64,000 bases of DNA from Chelatococcus sambhunathii (GTDB lineage: Bacteria > Pseudomonadota > Alphaproteobacteria > Rhizobiales > Beijerinckiaceae): NCBI RefSeq assembly GCF_001418005.1, contig NZ_LIOL01000014.1, forward strand, positions 1 to 64,000, given 5' to 3'. Below, in pieces: positions 10,450 to 18,825 of the stretch; within the stretch, counting starts at the first letter, position 1, and every line of letters begins with the position of its first letter. The notes beneath the pieces are model-generated. The model saw nothing but the letters and a program-made list of their open reading frames with translations. It ran no database searches and had not been told where the DNA came from. The translations under genes and the position numbers were made by a program.

Positions 10450-13400
10450 ATGGCACGCAATCGTAAGAGCTCCGGCTTCACAGGTCTGCGCATCGAAGGC
10501 GGCATCTTTCCTCCTGACTTTCTAAGCCTTGTTGCCGCACAGGAAGCAAAGCATCAGGCCGGCAACGATTACGGCTTGACGCGCTCGCTTACCCTCAAAG
10601 ATGAACTCGCTCGCTATTGGCGGATTGCCAATGACCTTTATGCGGCCTACGTCGAACGTCGTGAACGTGCCAATCTCAACCTCACGAAGGTGGGCGTTGA
10701 TGGCTGGCTCGTCCCACTTCTGAAGGAGGTCTTCGGTTTCGACGACCTCGTCCCAGCATCTCCGAAATCCGTGGGCGAAAGCACGTTTGCGATTACGCAC
10801 TGCGCATTCGATGGCACCGTGCCAGTTCTGCTCACCACCCGAGACTTCGATCTTGATCGCGCCGATCCGCGTTTTGGCGATGAAGGCCGGCGGCGCGCGC
10901 CGCATAGCTGCATGCAGGAGCTCTTGAACGCGAGCGACGACACGCTTTGGGGCATCATTGCCAATGGCACCAGGCTCCGCTTCCTGCGCGACAACCCAAG
11001 CCTCACGCGGCCGACCTATATCGAGGCCGACCTCGATCTTATCTTCACCGAACAGCTCTACCCCGACTTTGCGGCGCTCTGGCTACTCGGCCATGCCTCA
11101 CGCTTTAGACCCCACGACTGCAAACCTGCTTCTGCGATCATTGAGCGCTGGCGCGCCGAAGCGCACCAGACCGGCGAACGGGCGCTCGAACGTTTGCGCG
11201 AGGGTGTGACAGAGGCGCTGCGTCAGTTGGGCAACGGCTTCCTACAACACCCTGAAAACGAAAACCTGCGATCAGCGCTGTCGAAAGGCGAGATCACCCC
11301 CGAACGCTACTTTCAGGAGCTGCTGCGTCTCGTCTATCGGCTGCTGTTCCTGTTCACCGCGGAAGAGCGCAATCTGCTTCACGCACCGGAGGCCACCGAC
11401 GAGCAGCGCGCCATCTACACCCAGGGCTACAGCCTTGCCCGCCTGCGCGACCGCGCGGGCAAGCGCCGACATTACGACAGGCACCACGATCTGTGGCAGG
11501 GGCTGGGAATCCTCTTCCGCTGTCTGTCACACGGGGCGCCAGCCCTTGGACTGCCTGCACTGGGCGGGCTTTTCGAGCGCACCCAATGCGCCAACGTCGA
11601 CAGCGCTCTGATTTCAAACGCGAATCTTCTCGCAGCTACCCGGGCCGTTGCCAACTTCCCCACCAGCGCCGGACTGGCTCGCGTGAATTTTCGCGACATG
11701 GGGACCGAGGAGCTCGGCTCCGTCTACGAGAGCTTGCTCGAACTTCATCCGCGCATCGAGACCGAGACAATACCCTGGGTCTTTTCGTTTGTCGGCGGCA
11801 GCGGCGATCCCGATACGCGAGGGTCCGAACGCAAACTCTCGGGCTCGTATTACACCAGCGAGCCGCTGGTTCAGGAACTCATCAGCTCAGCGCTCGTCCC
11901 TCTTATCGAACGTGCTGTCCGCGACAACCGCTCTGATCCACGCAAGGCATTGCTCGATCTGCGGATCATCGACCCGGCCTGCGGATCGGGCCACTTTCTG
12001 CTCGCCGCCGCCCGCCGTATCGCCTACGAGGTTGCCCGCATCGAGGCCGGGTCCGACACGCCCGACGAGACGACGCGTCAGCACGCTCTGCGCGAGGTCG
12101 TGCAGCACTGCATCTATGGCGTGGACCGCAACCCGATGGCGGTGGAGCTCTGCCGCGCCGCGCTCTGGATCGAGACGATCGAGCCCGGCAAGCCGCTGAG
12201 CTTCCTCGACAGCCATATCCGTTGCGGTGACAGCCTAGTCGGGGTGTTCGACCTTTCCGTCCTGAGCGAAGGCATTCCCGACGAGGCCTATAAGGTCCTC
12301 GACGGAGACGACCGCGAAGTCGCCAACCACTACAGGGCCAAGAACCGCCGGGAAGTCGCCGAGCGTGAGCTGATCGAGGGCGGGTTCGGTCTCGCCCGTC
12401 AGCGCGATCTTGCGCAGGCGCTCACTGCGTTGGCCGACATGCCAGAGGAAACAGTTGAAGAGATCACCGCCAAGCGCGCCCGGTTCGAAGAACTCACCGC
12501 TCAAGGCGCGGCGGCCTGGATGCTGGAACGGGCCTGCGATCTGTGGACCTCGGCTTTCTTCGCCCGCAAAACGAGGGGCGGCCAGTTCGCCGGCCCCGAC
12601 GGCCTGCCGCGCCGAGGCGCCGAAACGGTCGCTACCTCCGGCACGGTTTGGGAGCTTTTGCGCGGGCGGGAGCCTTTCGGCCCGCTTACCGGCGCGGTCG
12701 CCGCGCTGACTGGGCACTATCGCTTCTTCCACTGGCCGCTGGCCTTCGCCGACGTGATGGCACGCGGCGGCTTCGACCTGGTGCTGGGCAACCCGCCTTG
12801 GGAGACGATGAGCCCCGACAACAAGGAATTCTTCTCGACCTACGATCCGGTGGTCCGGGCCATGTCGAAGGACGAACAGGAAGCCGCCTTTGCGCGGCTG
12901 CTCGAAAATCCGATCATCGCCACGAAATATGCCGAGTATTGCCGCGACCTATACGCCGCCGTGCATTTCATTAAGTCGAGCGGCCGTTACCGGCTGTTCG
13001 CGCCCGGCAATCTCGGCAAGGGGGATTTCAACGTCTATCGCATGTTCATCGAAACCGCGCTCGCCGCCACCCGTCCCGAGAGAGTGGCTGCTCAGTTTGT
13101 GCCCGAAGGACTCTACAATGGAGCGAATGCCACCGCGATCCGGAACGAACTGTTCGACAATTTCCGCCTGACCAAGCTGGGCGGTTTCGAGAACACGAAG
13201 GAAATTTGGTTCAAGCGGGTCGATAGCCGTACAAAGTTCTGCCTCTACGTCGCGTGGAAGGGCGGTCGCACAGAACAGTTCGCCGCCGCCTTCCGCATCA
13301 ACACGATGGAGCGGTTGCAGGATTTCGCCTCTGGCCAGACGCTTTCAATCCCCGTTTCTGTGGTGGCCGAGTTCTCGCCCGAAGCCAGGGCAGTGATGGA

Positions 13401-14907
13401 ATTCGCCGCGCAGTCCGAGATCGATGTCTGCGCCAAGATGTACGGGCTCTACCCGAAGTTCGGGGCCGAGGTCGAGGGACTGCCTTATCGGCACTACATG
13501 GCGGAAGTTCATATGGGCAATGACCGTGCTCTGTTCTCCGAGGGTGACGAGGGCCTGCCGGTGTTCGAAGGGCGGATGATCGACGCCTACGACTATCGCG
13601 CCAAGGGTTACGTCTGCGGACGAGGGCGCTCAGCAGTGTGGGAGGATCTGCCCTTTGGCTTGCCCTCGAAGCGCATTCAGCCGCAATGGCGCATCCTGCC
13701 GGAGAACATCCCCGACAAGCTCATCGGGCGCATCGACCGGTACCGGATCGGTTTCGGCGATGTGGCCAGCCCAACGAACCAGCGTGGGCTATGCGCAGCC
13801 TTAATTCCACCAATGACGATCTGCGGTGACAAGGTTCCGACGATCATTCTTAGCACTGACGACAGGGACCATCTGCTCTGGCTCGGCGTAGCCAACTCGC
13901 TCGCGATGGACTACCTGGTGCGCAAGAAGGTCTCCTTAAAAATGTCCTACACAATCATGGACAGCCTTCCCTTCCCTCGGAATTTTCTTGCCACCCGTGC
14001 CTCTGCCGAAATCGCCCGCCGTGTCTGCGCGCTCTGTGCCGTCGGCCCCGAAATGGAAGCCTTCCGCGACTCGGCCGTCGAGGCGGGTATCTTGCCTTCG
14101 GTGGCCGACATTGTCGAAGACCCTGACCACCGCGCGGTGTTGGCAGCTGAGATCGACGTTCTGGTCGCCCGTGACGTCTATGGGTTAACGAAGGACGAGA
14201 TGCTCTACATCCTCGATCCGGCAAACATCCTGGGCGAGGACTGCGGCATCGAGACCTTCAAGGCCCTGCGCAATCGCGAGATGCGGGAGTTTGGGGAGTA
14301 TCGGACACAGAAGCTGGTTCTTGAGGCGTGGGACCGTCTCGTACGCGACGAGGTTGCCGCGCCTTCGCCGGCAATCCGGGTGGCGCCGCCAAACCCCGCG
14401 GTCGTCAATCTTGCCAGTTTGCCTGACGGCGTATGGGCTCGATTGGGAGCACCGCAATCAGGAGAAACCGGCGCTGTACTGACGGCAATTCTCAAAGCAA
14501 TGGGGGGCCCGCATCCGATACGACAAGTCCGCCTAGCAGCCGCGCTGGTGCTTGAACCCCGGTTGCTGACGCCTCTGTTGTCCGATGACAGAGCCGCTCA
14601 ATGGCGTCGCCTTGTTGGTTCCGAAGCCGATCCTCTAGCCGCCAACGTTGCCGCATTCACAATCCGCGTTAACGCTGCATGGGGAGCCGCTGTCCGAAAC
14701 CACCGAGGGAATGGACGGCTGATCGAGGACAGTCAAATGGGGACATGGACTCCCGGGTCGGGTCTCGAAGCAATTGATACAACCGGCTGGCCGGATGGAC
14801 GTGCTGCATTCGTGCTTGAAGCGCTGCGGACCATCGACCTAAGCCGGAGAATGGAAACATTGCCAGACGACGTGCAGCGGTGGATCGCCGATGCCGCAGC
14901 AGCATGA
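10450..14907 (+). CDS. large N6-adenine DNA methyltransferase (DrmMI/Eco57I-like)
   Basis: About 1485 residues from ATG 10450 (MARNRKSSGF). SAM-binding motif I is DPACGSGHF near residue 508 and catalytic motif IV is NPPW near 781, giving the I-then-IV order of N6-adenine methylases. The length and long helical flanks resemble DrmMI of class 1 DISARM and other Eco57I/PglX-type enzymes. An open frame runs back to 10117 inside the helicase gene, but that part lacks a plausible role. It probably marks host DNA as self or is part of the restriction complex; no separate specificity subunit is present. Its last 17 bases overlap the next gene. Confidence 0.9.
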   Translation: MARNRKSSGFTGLRIEGGIFPPDFLSLVAAQEAKHQAGNDYGLTRSLTLKDELARYWRIANDLYAAYVERRERANLNLTKVGVDGWLVPLLKEVFGFDDLVPASPKSVGESTFAITHCAFDGTVPVLLTTRDFDLDRADPRFGDEGRRRAPHSCMQELLNASDDTLWGIIANGTRLRFLRDNPSLTRPTYIEADLDLIFTEQLYPDFAALWLLGHASRFRPHDCKPASAIIERWRAEAHQTGERALERLREGVTEALRQLGNGFLQHPENENLRSALSKGEITPERYFQELLRLVYRLLFLFTAEERNLLHAPEATDEQRAIYTQGYSLARLRDRAGKRRHYDRHHDLWQGLGILFRCLSHGAPALGLPALGGLFERTQCANVDSALISNANLLAATRAVANFPTSAGLARVNFRDMGTEELGSVYESLLELHPRIETETIPWVFSFVGGSGDPDTRGSERKLSGSYYTSEPLVQELISSALVPLIERAVRDNRSDPRKALLDLRIIDPACGSGHFLLAAARRIAYEVARIEAGSDTPDETTRQHALREVVQHCIYGVDRNPMAVELCRAALWIETIEPGKPLSFLDSHIRCGDSLVGVFDLSVLSEGIPDEAYKVLDGDDREVANHYRAKNRREVAERELIEGGFGLARQRDLAQALTALADMPEETVEEITAKRARFEELTAQGAAAWMLERACDLWTSAFFARKTRGGQFAGPDGLPRRGAETVATSGTVWELLRGREPFGPLTGAVAALTGHYRFFHWPLAFADVMARGGFDLVLGNPPWETMSPDNKEFFSTYDPVVRAMSKDEQEAAFARLLENPIIATKYAEYCRDLYAAVHFIKSSGRYRLFAPGNLGKGDFNVYRMFIETALAATRPERVAAQFVPEGLYNGANATAIRNELFDNFRLTKLGGFENTKEIWFKRVDSRTKFCLYVAWKGGRTEQFAAAFRINTMERLQDFASGQTLSIPVSVVAEFSPEARAVMEFAAQSEIDVCAKMYGLYPKFGAEVEGLPYRHYMAEVHMGNDRALFSEGDEGLPVFEGRMIDAYDYRAKGYVCGRGRSAVWEDLPFGLPSKRIQPQWRILPENIPDKLIGRIDRYRIGFGDVASPTNQRGLCAALIPPMTICGDKVPTIILSTDDRDHLLWLGVANSLAMDYLVRKKVSLKMSYTIMDSLPFPRNFLATRASAEIARRVCALCAVGPEMEAFRDSAVEAGILPSVADIVEDPDHRAVLAAEIDVLVARDVYGLTKDEMLYILDPANILGEDCGIETFKALRNREMREFGEYRTQKLVLEAWDRLVRDEVAAPSPAIRVAPPNPAVVNLASLPDGVWARLGAPQSGETGAVLTAILKAMGGPHPIRQVRLAAALVLEPRLLTPLLSDDRAAQWRRLVGSEADPLAANVAAFTIRVNAAWGAAVRNHRGNGRLIEDSQMGTWTPGSGLEAIDTTGWPDGRAAFVLEALRTIDLSRRMETLPDDVQRWIADAAAA

Positions 14908-16870
14908 CCTCTTAGCACCGCAGGGTCTCAAAATTACGCCGGCCTCAGGACTGACGGAGCCGCGGCTGTGGGTCAGACGTCTTGTCATATGGAGGGAGCC
15001 GGGTGGTGAGATCGTCCAAGATGTGACGCTCCGACCCGGTCTCAACATCATTTGGTCGCCCGATAGAGCGGATGGCGCTCCCACGACAGGTCTACAGCCT
15101 AGTATAGGCCATGGCGGCGGCAAGACGCTTTTCTGTCGATTGCTTCGATATTGCCTCGGCGAAAACCGCTTTGCCACGGAGGCACAGCGAGAACGAATCG
15201 GGTTGGCATTTCCAAATGGCATTGTTGGCGCTGAGGTCATGCTCGACGGAACGTGCTGGGCCATCGTCCGACCTCTCGGTATCCGCCGCCGTCACATGGC
15301 TGTTGCGCACGGAAAACTAGATGAGATCGCGGCCGGCGAGGGCGCTTCGACCGGACTTGAACCCTTCGTTGAGGCTGTCGATCAACGCATCATCACACCG
15401 AAGTTGCGCGAACTGATCAGTTCACGGGTAGATGGCCCAATCTGGCCGATAGCCCTCGCGTGGCTAACTCGAGATCAGGAATGCCGGTTCGACGACGTTC
15501 TAGATTGGCGTTCGCCGGCGTCGGATTCTGATTCGCCTATGCCGGCAAGTGGTCGAGAAAAGGGACCAAGGCTTGAGGCACTCCGTGCCTTCCTAATGGC
15601 GATCACAGCGGAGGAGCGGACAACGCGAGAAGAGGTTGAGCATCTGGAGGAGAGACGCCGCACCGCAGAACAGGAGACAGGCCACCGGCATTGGGCGATC
15701 GAAGGTGCCCAAGCGCGGCTGTTTGCAGCGCTCAGCCTGGCGGGCCAAGCCCTACCCGATATGCCGCTCTTAATCGATGTAATGCGCAGGTCAGCAAGCG
15801 AACGCGTTGCAGCGGCGGCCAAGCTTCCCGCCAGTGGTTCTGCCGAACTCGCCAAAACGCGAGAGTACTTAGAGGCTGCTCGGTCAGAATGGATGCGTCT
15901 CGACAGGGAACGCATTCGTATCGAAACCTCGATTCCGATCGAGGAGCGCGTTCTAAGCGAGATTCAGGGAGAATTGCCCGCTCTCTCGTTCTCGACGAGC
16001 GAAGCAGAGAGTCAAATCTGCCCCATATGTGAAGTTCCAATCGATCGAGTGCTAGCGGAGAAGTGCGGGCTCTCACACAAGCTGCATGACCCTGCGGAAT
16101 GTCGCGCTCGCTGGGAGAAGCGAAAGCAAGATTTCGAAGAGCAGGGGAAAAAGCTGGACCTATTTCGCCAAGAACGGACGCAAAACCTTGAGCAGCTTGC
16201 GCTCGCTAAGCAGAACATGGATGAGCTTGCTCGACGTGTATCGAACATGGAAAGGACGCGGGATGCCAGAGAGGCGGCCTGGTACTCGGCTCGCCGAATC
16301 CAGGATGAAGTTGAGCGTCTCGCCGATCTTGTTGTGGCGCAGGATGCAGCGATAGCAGATCTGCGCCAACTAACCGCGGAACTTGAGAAAGAAAGAGAAC
16401 GATTGGGAACATTCCGCGACAAGCAAGCGCGCGTGTTCGGCCGGATGAGCGAAAAATTCGACCCGATCATTCGACGTCTGGTTGGAAGTGATGCAAAGGG
16501 TTGGATTACGCTTTCAGGCGTCGGTCTTGATCTGACCGTCGATATGGGCGGAGATCGAACGACGGCGGCAATCGACTCGCTCAAAATTCTCGCTTTTGAT
16601 TTGGCCGCTCTATGCCTCAGCATTGAAGGCGCAACGCACGTTCCTGCGTTTTTACTGCACGATAGTCCGAGAGAGGCCGATCTCGGCCTCAGTATCTACC
16701 ACTTGCTTTTTCAACTTGCTGCCGAGTTAGAAGAGGAGGCAGGGCCACTCTTTCAGTATATCGTAACAACGACCACGCGTCCGCCTCCGCATTTGGCGAA
16801 GGAGCCATGGTTGCGCCTGACGCTGCGGGGCGCGCCAGCTCAAGAAAGATTGCTTGGTGTCGACCTTTAG
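14891..16870 (+). CDS. SMC/Rad50-like ATPase with zinc-hook motif
   Basis: A 659-residue ABC-type ATPase split by a coiled coil. Walker A is GHGGGKT at about residues 73-79. A CPIC motif at 377-380, inside predicted coiled coil, looks like a Rad50 zinc hook. Walker B (FLLHDSP) is near 587, followed by a D-loop-like segment. Such ATPases (RecF/RecN/DUF2326-like, ABC three-component systems) are common in defence islands, where they sense or hold DNA. The start overlaps the methylase stop by 17 bases, so the gene belongs to the same operon. It closes module A. Base composition from here to 20.5 kb looks visibly more AT-rich than the phage genes. The exact family is not recognised. Confidence 0.75.
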   Translation: MPQQHDLLAPQGLKITPASGLTEPRLWVRRLVIWREPGGEIVQDVTLRPGLNIIWSPDRADGAPTTGLQPSIGHGGGKTLFCRLLRYCLGENRFATEAQRERIGLAFPNGIVGAEVMLDGTCWAIVRPLGIRRRHMAVAHGKLDEIAAGEGASTGLEPFVEAVDQRIITPKLRELISSRVDGPIWPIALAWLTRDQECRFDDVLDWRSPASDSDSPMPASGREKGPRLEALRAFLMAITAEERTTREEVEHLEERRRTAEQETGHRHWAIEGAQARLFAALSLAGQALPDMPLLIDVMRRSASERVAAAAKLPASGSAELAKTREYLEAARSEWMRLDRERIRIETSIPIEERVLSEIQGELPALSFSTSEAESQICPICEVPIDRVLAEKCGLSHKLHDPAECRARWEKRKQDFEEQGKKLDLFRQERTQNLEQLALAKQNMDELARRVSNMERTRDAREAAWYSARRIQDEVERLADLVVAQDAAIADLRQLTAELEKERERLGTFRDKQARVFGRMSEKFDPIIRRLVGSDAKGWITLSGVGLDLTVDMGGDRTTAAIDSLKILAFDLAALCLSIEGATHVPAFLLHDSPREADLGLSIYHLLFQLAAELEEEAGPLFQYIVTTTTRPPPHLAKEPWLRLTLRGAPAQERLLGVDL

Positions 16871-17221
16871 CCATATCAAGTGTTCCAATGGTCGAATGTA
16901 CCGAGCCGGTGTTGCTGCGTACCCCGACCTGATGCTCAACTGGCTTTCATGGCGACTTCGTACGCAAAGGCTGCTCCAATCGGTCGACTCGCCGTTCGAT
17001 CGCGTTGAGTCGTTCGTCCTGTCGCGCGGTCTGCGCCACGACGTTCGCGAGCTGTTGAAGCGTTGACCGAAGCTCACTCCAACCGCCGCTGGATGAAAAT
17101 GGGGGGCAACGTCAATCTGGCTCGGGTCGAGCATGGCACACTTGTCCTAGCTCGCGCAGCCCGTTATCAAATCAGCATGGGTACAATCGGAGGTAAGCAT
17201 CTCCACGTGTAGGGGGGTCAA
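16871..17221. other. 351-bp junction between the two cargo modules
   Basis: No intact gene. It contains a broken phage gene end on the minus strand (16947-17069). The remaining 150 bases should carry the promoter of the triad operon: TACAAT at 17182-17187 fits a -10 box, but no matching -35 sits at the right distance. The run of six G at 17213-17218 acts as the ribosome binding site for the gene at 17222. Confidence 0.6.
16947..17069 (-). pseudogene. C-terminal remnant of a phage late-end membrane/coiled-coil gene
   Basis: Read on the minus strand, this gives about 40 codons ending in an intact TGA (16947-16949). The core is nearly identical in protein to the end of the gene at 20499-20786: TARQDERLNAIERRVDRLE here against TARQDERLNTIERRVDRLE there. 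DNA differences fall mostly at third codon positions, so it is not a recent duplication but the tail of a homologous gene from a related phage. Upstream the frame loses similarity and meets a stop about 20 codons earlier; the membrane-spanning N-terminal half is missing. It lies in the same orientation as the intact gene, so the two copies bracket the kinase-phosphatase triad as diverged direct repeats. Confidence 0.85.
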
Positions 17222-18061
17222 ATGCCTTACTCGGCAGAAATAAGTCGGGACAATCCGACAAGCATTCTATTTGTCATCGACCAATCCGGATCAATGGATG
17301 AGAAGATGATGACTGGTAAATCGAAAGCTGAATTCGTTGCGGACGTCCTGAACAAAACCATCTATACGCTGGTTACGAACTGCACGAAGGCCGATGGGGT
17401 CCGTAATTACTTTGACATCGGGGTAATCGGGTATGGCGGAAGCGGCGTCGGTCCCGGTCTTGGCGGCGCACTTTCGGGTGCAGTCGTTCACCCGATCACC
17501 GCGCTTGCGAACTCGCCATTGCGCGTCGAGGATCGGACCCGGCTTGAGGATGATGGCGCAGGAGGCGTCCTTGAGCGCCGAATAAAGTTCCCCGTGTGGT
17601 TCGATCCCGTCAGTTCTGGTGGGACGCCGATGAGAGCAGCACTTACAAAGGCCGCAGAGGCTCTGGTCGGCTGGTGCGATTCTCATCCAAATAGCTACCC
17701 GCCGACAATTATCCATGTGACCGACGGCGCATCGACTGATGGCGATCCTGATAGCGTCGGATCGGCGCTCCGCCAAATCTCGACCGGGGATGGCGAGTGC
17801 CTGCTGTTCAATATCCACGTGTCCACGCAACAGGGCGAGACGATACAATTCCCCAATACGGACTCGGCGCTTCCCGACTCTTACGCCAAGCTCCTGTTTG
17901 GCATGTCGAGCGTGCTTCCTCCGCACGTTGCGAAGCTTGCCGCCGATAAAGGCTATCGTCTAGCCGAAGGGGCCAGAGGTTTCATGTTCAATGCCGATCC
18001 GAAGGACATAGCCAATTTCTTCGACATTGGAACACGGCCTAGGCTCACCGCCGATCGGTAG
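17222..18061 (+). CDS. TerY-like von Willebrand factor A domain protein
   Basis: A 279-residue, single-domain vWA protein. The metal-ion-dependent adhesion site is complete: DQSGSM at residue 20, the threonine in GGTPM near 134, and the aspartate in HVTDGAS. No signal peptide, so it acts in the cytoplasm. It starts at ATG 17222 behind a six-G Shine-Dalgarno run and is followed five bases after its stop by a PP2C phosphatase, then a kinase. This vWA-PP2C-kinase order is the TerY phosphorylation triad known from comparative genomics of tellurium-resistance-type and DNA-processing gene clusters. The vWA protein is probably the phosphorylated adaptor or target. No TerB/C/D genes are near. Confidence 0.87.
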   Translation: MPYSAEISRDNPTSILFVIDQSGSMDEKMMTGKSKAEFVADVLNKTIYTLVTNCTKADGVRNYFDIGVIGYGGSGVGPGLGGALSGAVVHPITALANSPLRVEDRTRLEDDGAGGVLERRIKFPVWFDPVSSGGTPMRAALTKAAEALVGWCDSHPNSYPPTIIHVTDGASTDGDPDSVGSALRQISTGDGECLLFNIHVSTQQGETIQFPNTDSALPDSYAKLLFGMSSVLPPHVAKLAADKGYRLAEGARGFMFNADPKDIANFFDIGTRPRLTADR

Positions 18062-18066
18062 TTTAA

Positions 18067-18825
18067 ATGCACGCCGAGAACGACGCTACTGCGCCGTTCC
18101 GTGTTCTGCGTGCCTTCTCAGTCGCCAAGCGGGAGGATGCACCGAACGAGGATCGATGGCGCGCCTCAAATGATGGTGCGATATGCGCTGTCAGCGATGG
18201 AGCGTCGATCTCGTTTGACTCGGCGCCGTGGGCGGAAGTGCTGACACGACGATTTGTCGAAAATCAGCAGGTGTCACGCGCGTGGCTTGAAGCGGCGGCG
18301 AAAGAATATCGGGCCGCATACGACCGCGACGCCATGCCTTGGATGCATCAGGCGGCTTTCGATCGCGGCAGCTTCGCCACTCTTCTTGGGATCGTATTTT
18401 CAAGAGATGGTGCGAGCGCTCGTGCATTTGCGGTCGGTGATTCGCTCTTGGCCTTTGTCGATTGCGGCGAGGTGATTCGCACGATTCCATATGTCAAGCC
18501 GGAGGAGTTCGACAACTCCCCTCAGCTTATCTCAACCTCCATGCTTGAGAATCGGTCGCTCGATGAAGGGGCTCTCGCTGACGCATGGCATGACCTAAAT
18601 ATCTCAGCCCATTCCGAACCGCTCTTCCTCCTTCTGACTGACGCAATTGGTCGATGGCTTCTGGATGGACCAAGCGGCGAGCGAATTTCGGTGCTGCTTG
18701 GCATCAAGGATGAACAGTCGTTTGCAACGTTCGTAGATAGGGAGCGGTCTGAAGGCCGCCTCAGGCGTGATGACACGACTATGGTTGTAGTTGGGTGTCG
18801 TGATGAGCTATCCCCAAATCATTGA
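18067..18825 (+). CDS. PP2C-family protein phosphatase of the TerY triad
   Basis: A 252-residue PP2C-like Ser/Thr phosphatase. Metal-binding motifs are visible: NEDRW near residue 27, SDGAS near 43, GDS in the middle (AVGDSLLAF) and LLTDAIGRWL toward the end, with a final D-D pair in RRDDTTMV. No extra domains. It likely reverses phosphorylation by the kinase encoded immediately downstream, whose start overlaps this gene by 23 bases. The tight packing of the three genes argues for fixed stoichiometry and a common switch. Confidence 0.85.
   Translation: MHAENDATAPFRVLRAFSVAKREDAPNEDRWRASNDGAICAVSDGASISFDSAPWAEVLTRRFVENQQVSRAWLEAAAKEYRAAYDRDAMPWMHQAAFDRGSFATLLGIVFSRDGASARAFAVGDSLLAFVDCGEVIRTIPYVKPEEFDNSPQLISTSMLENRSLDEGALADAWHDLNISAHSEPLFLLLTDAIGRWLLDGPSGERISVLLGIKDEQSFATFVDRERSEGRLRRDDTTMVVVGCRDELSPNH

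Noticed and set aside
17182-17187. TACAAT as promoter of the triad
   Set aside because: The -10 is good but nothing like TTGACA lies 15-19 bases upstream. It is mentioned in the junction entry and not annotated as a promoter.
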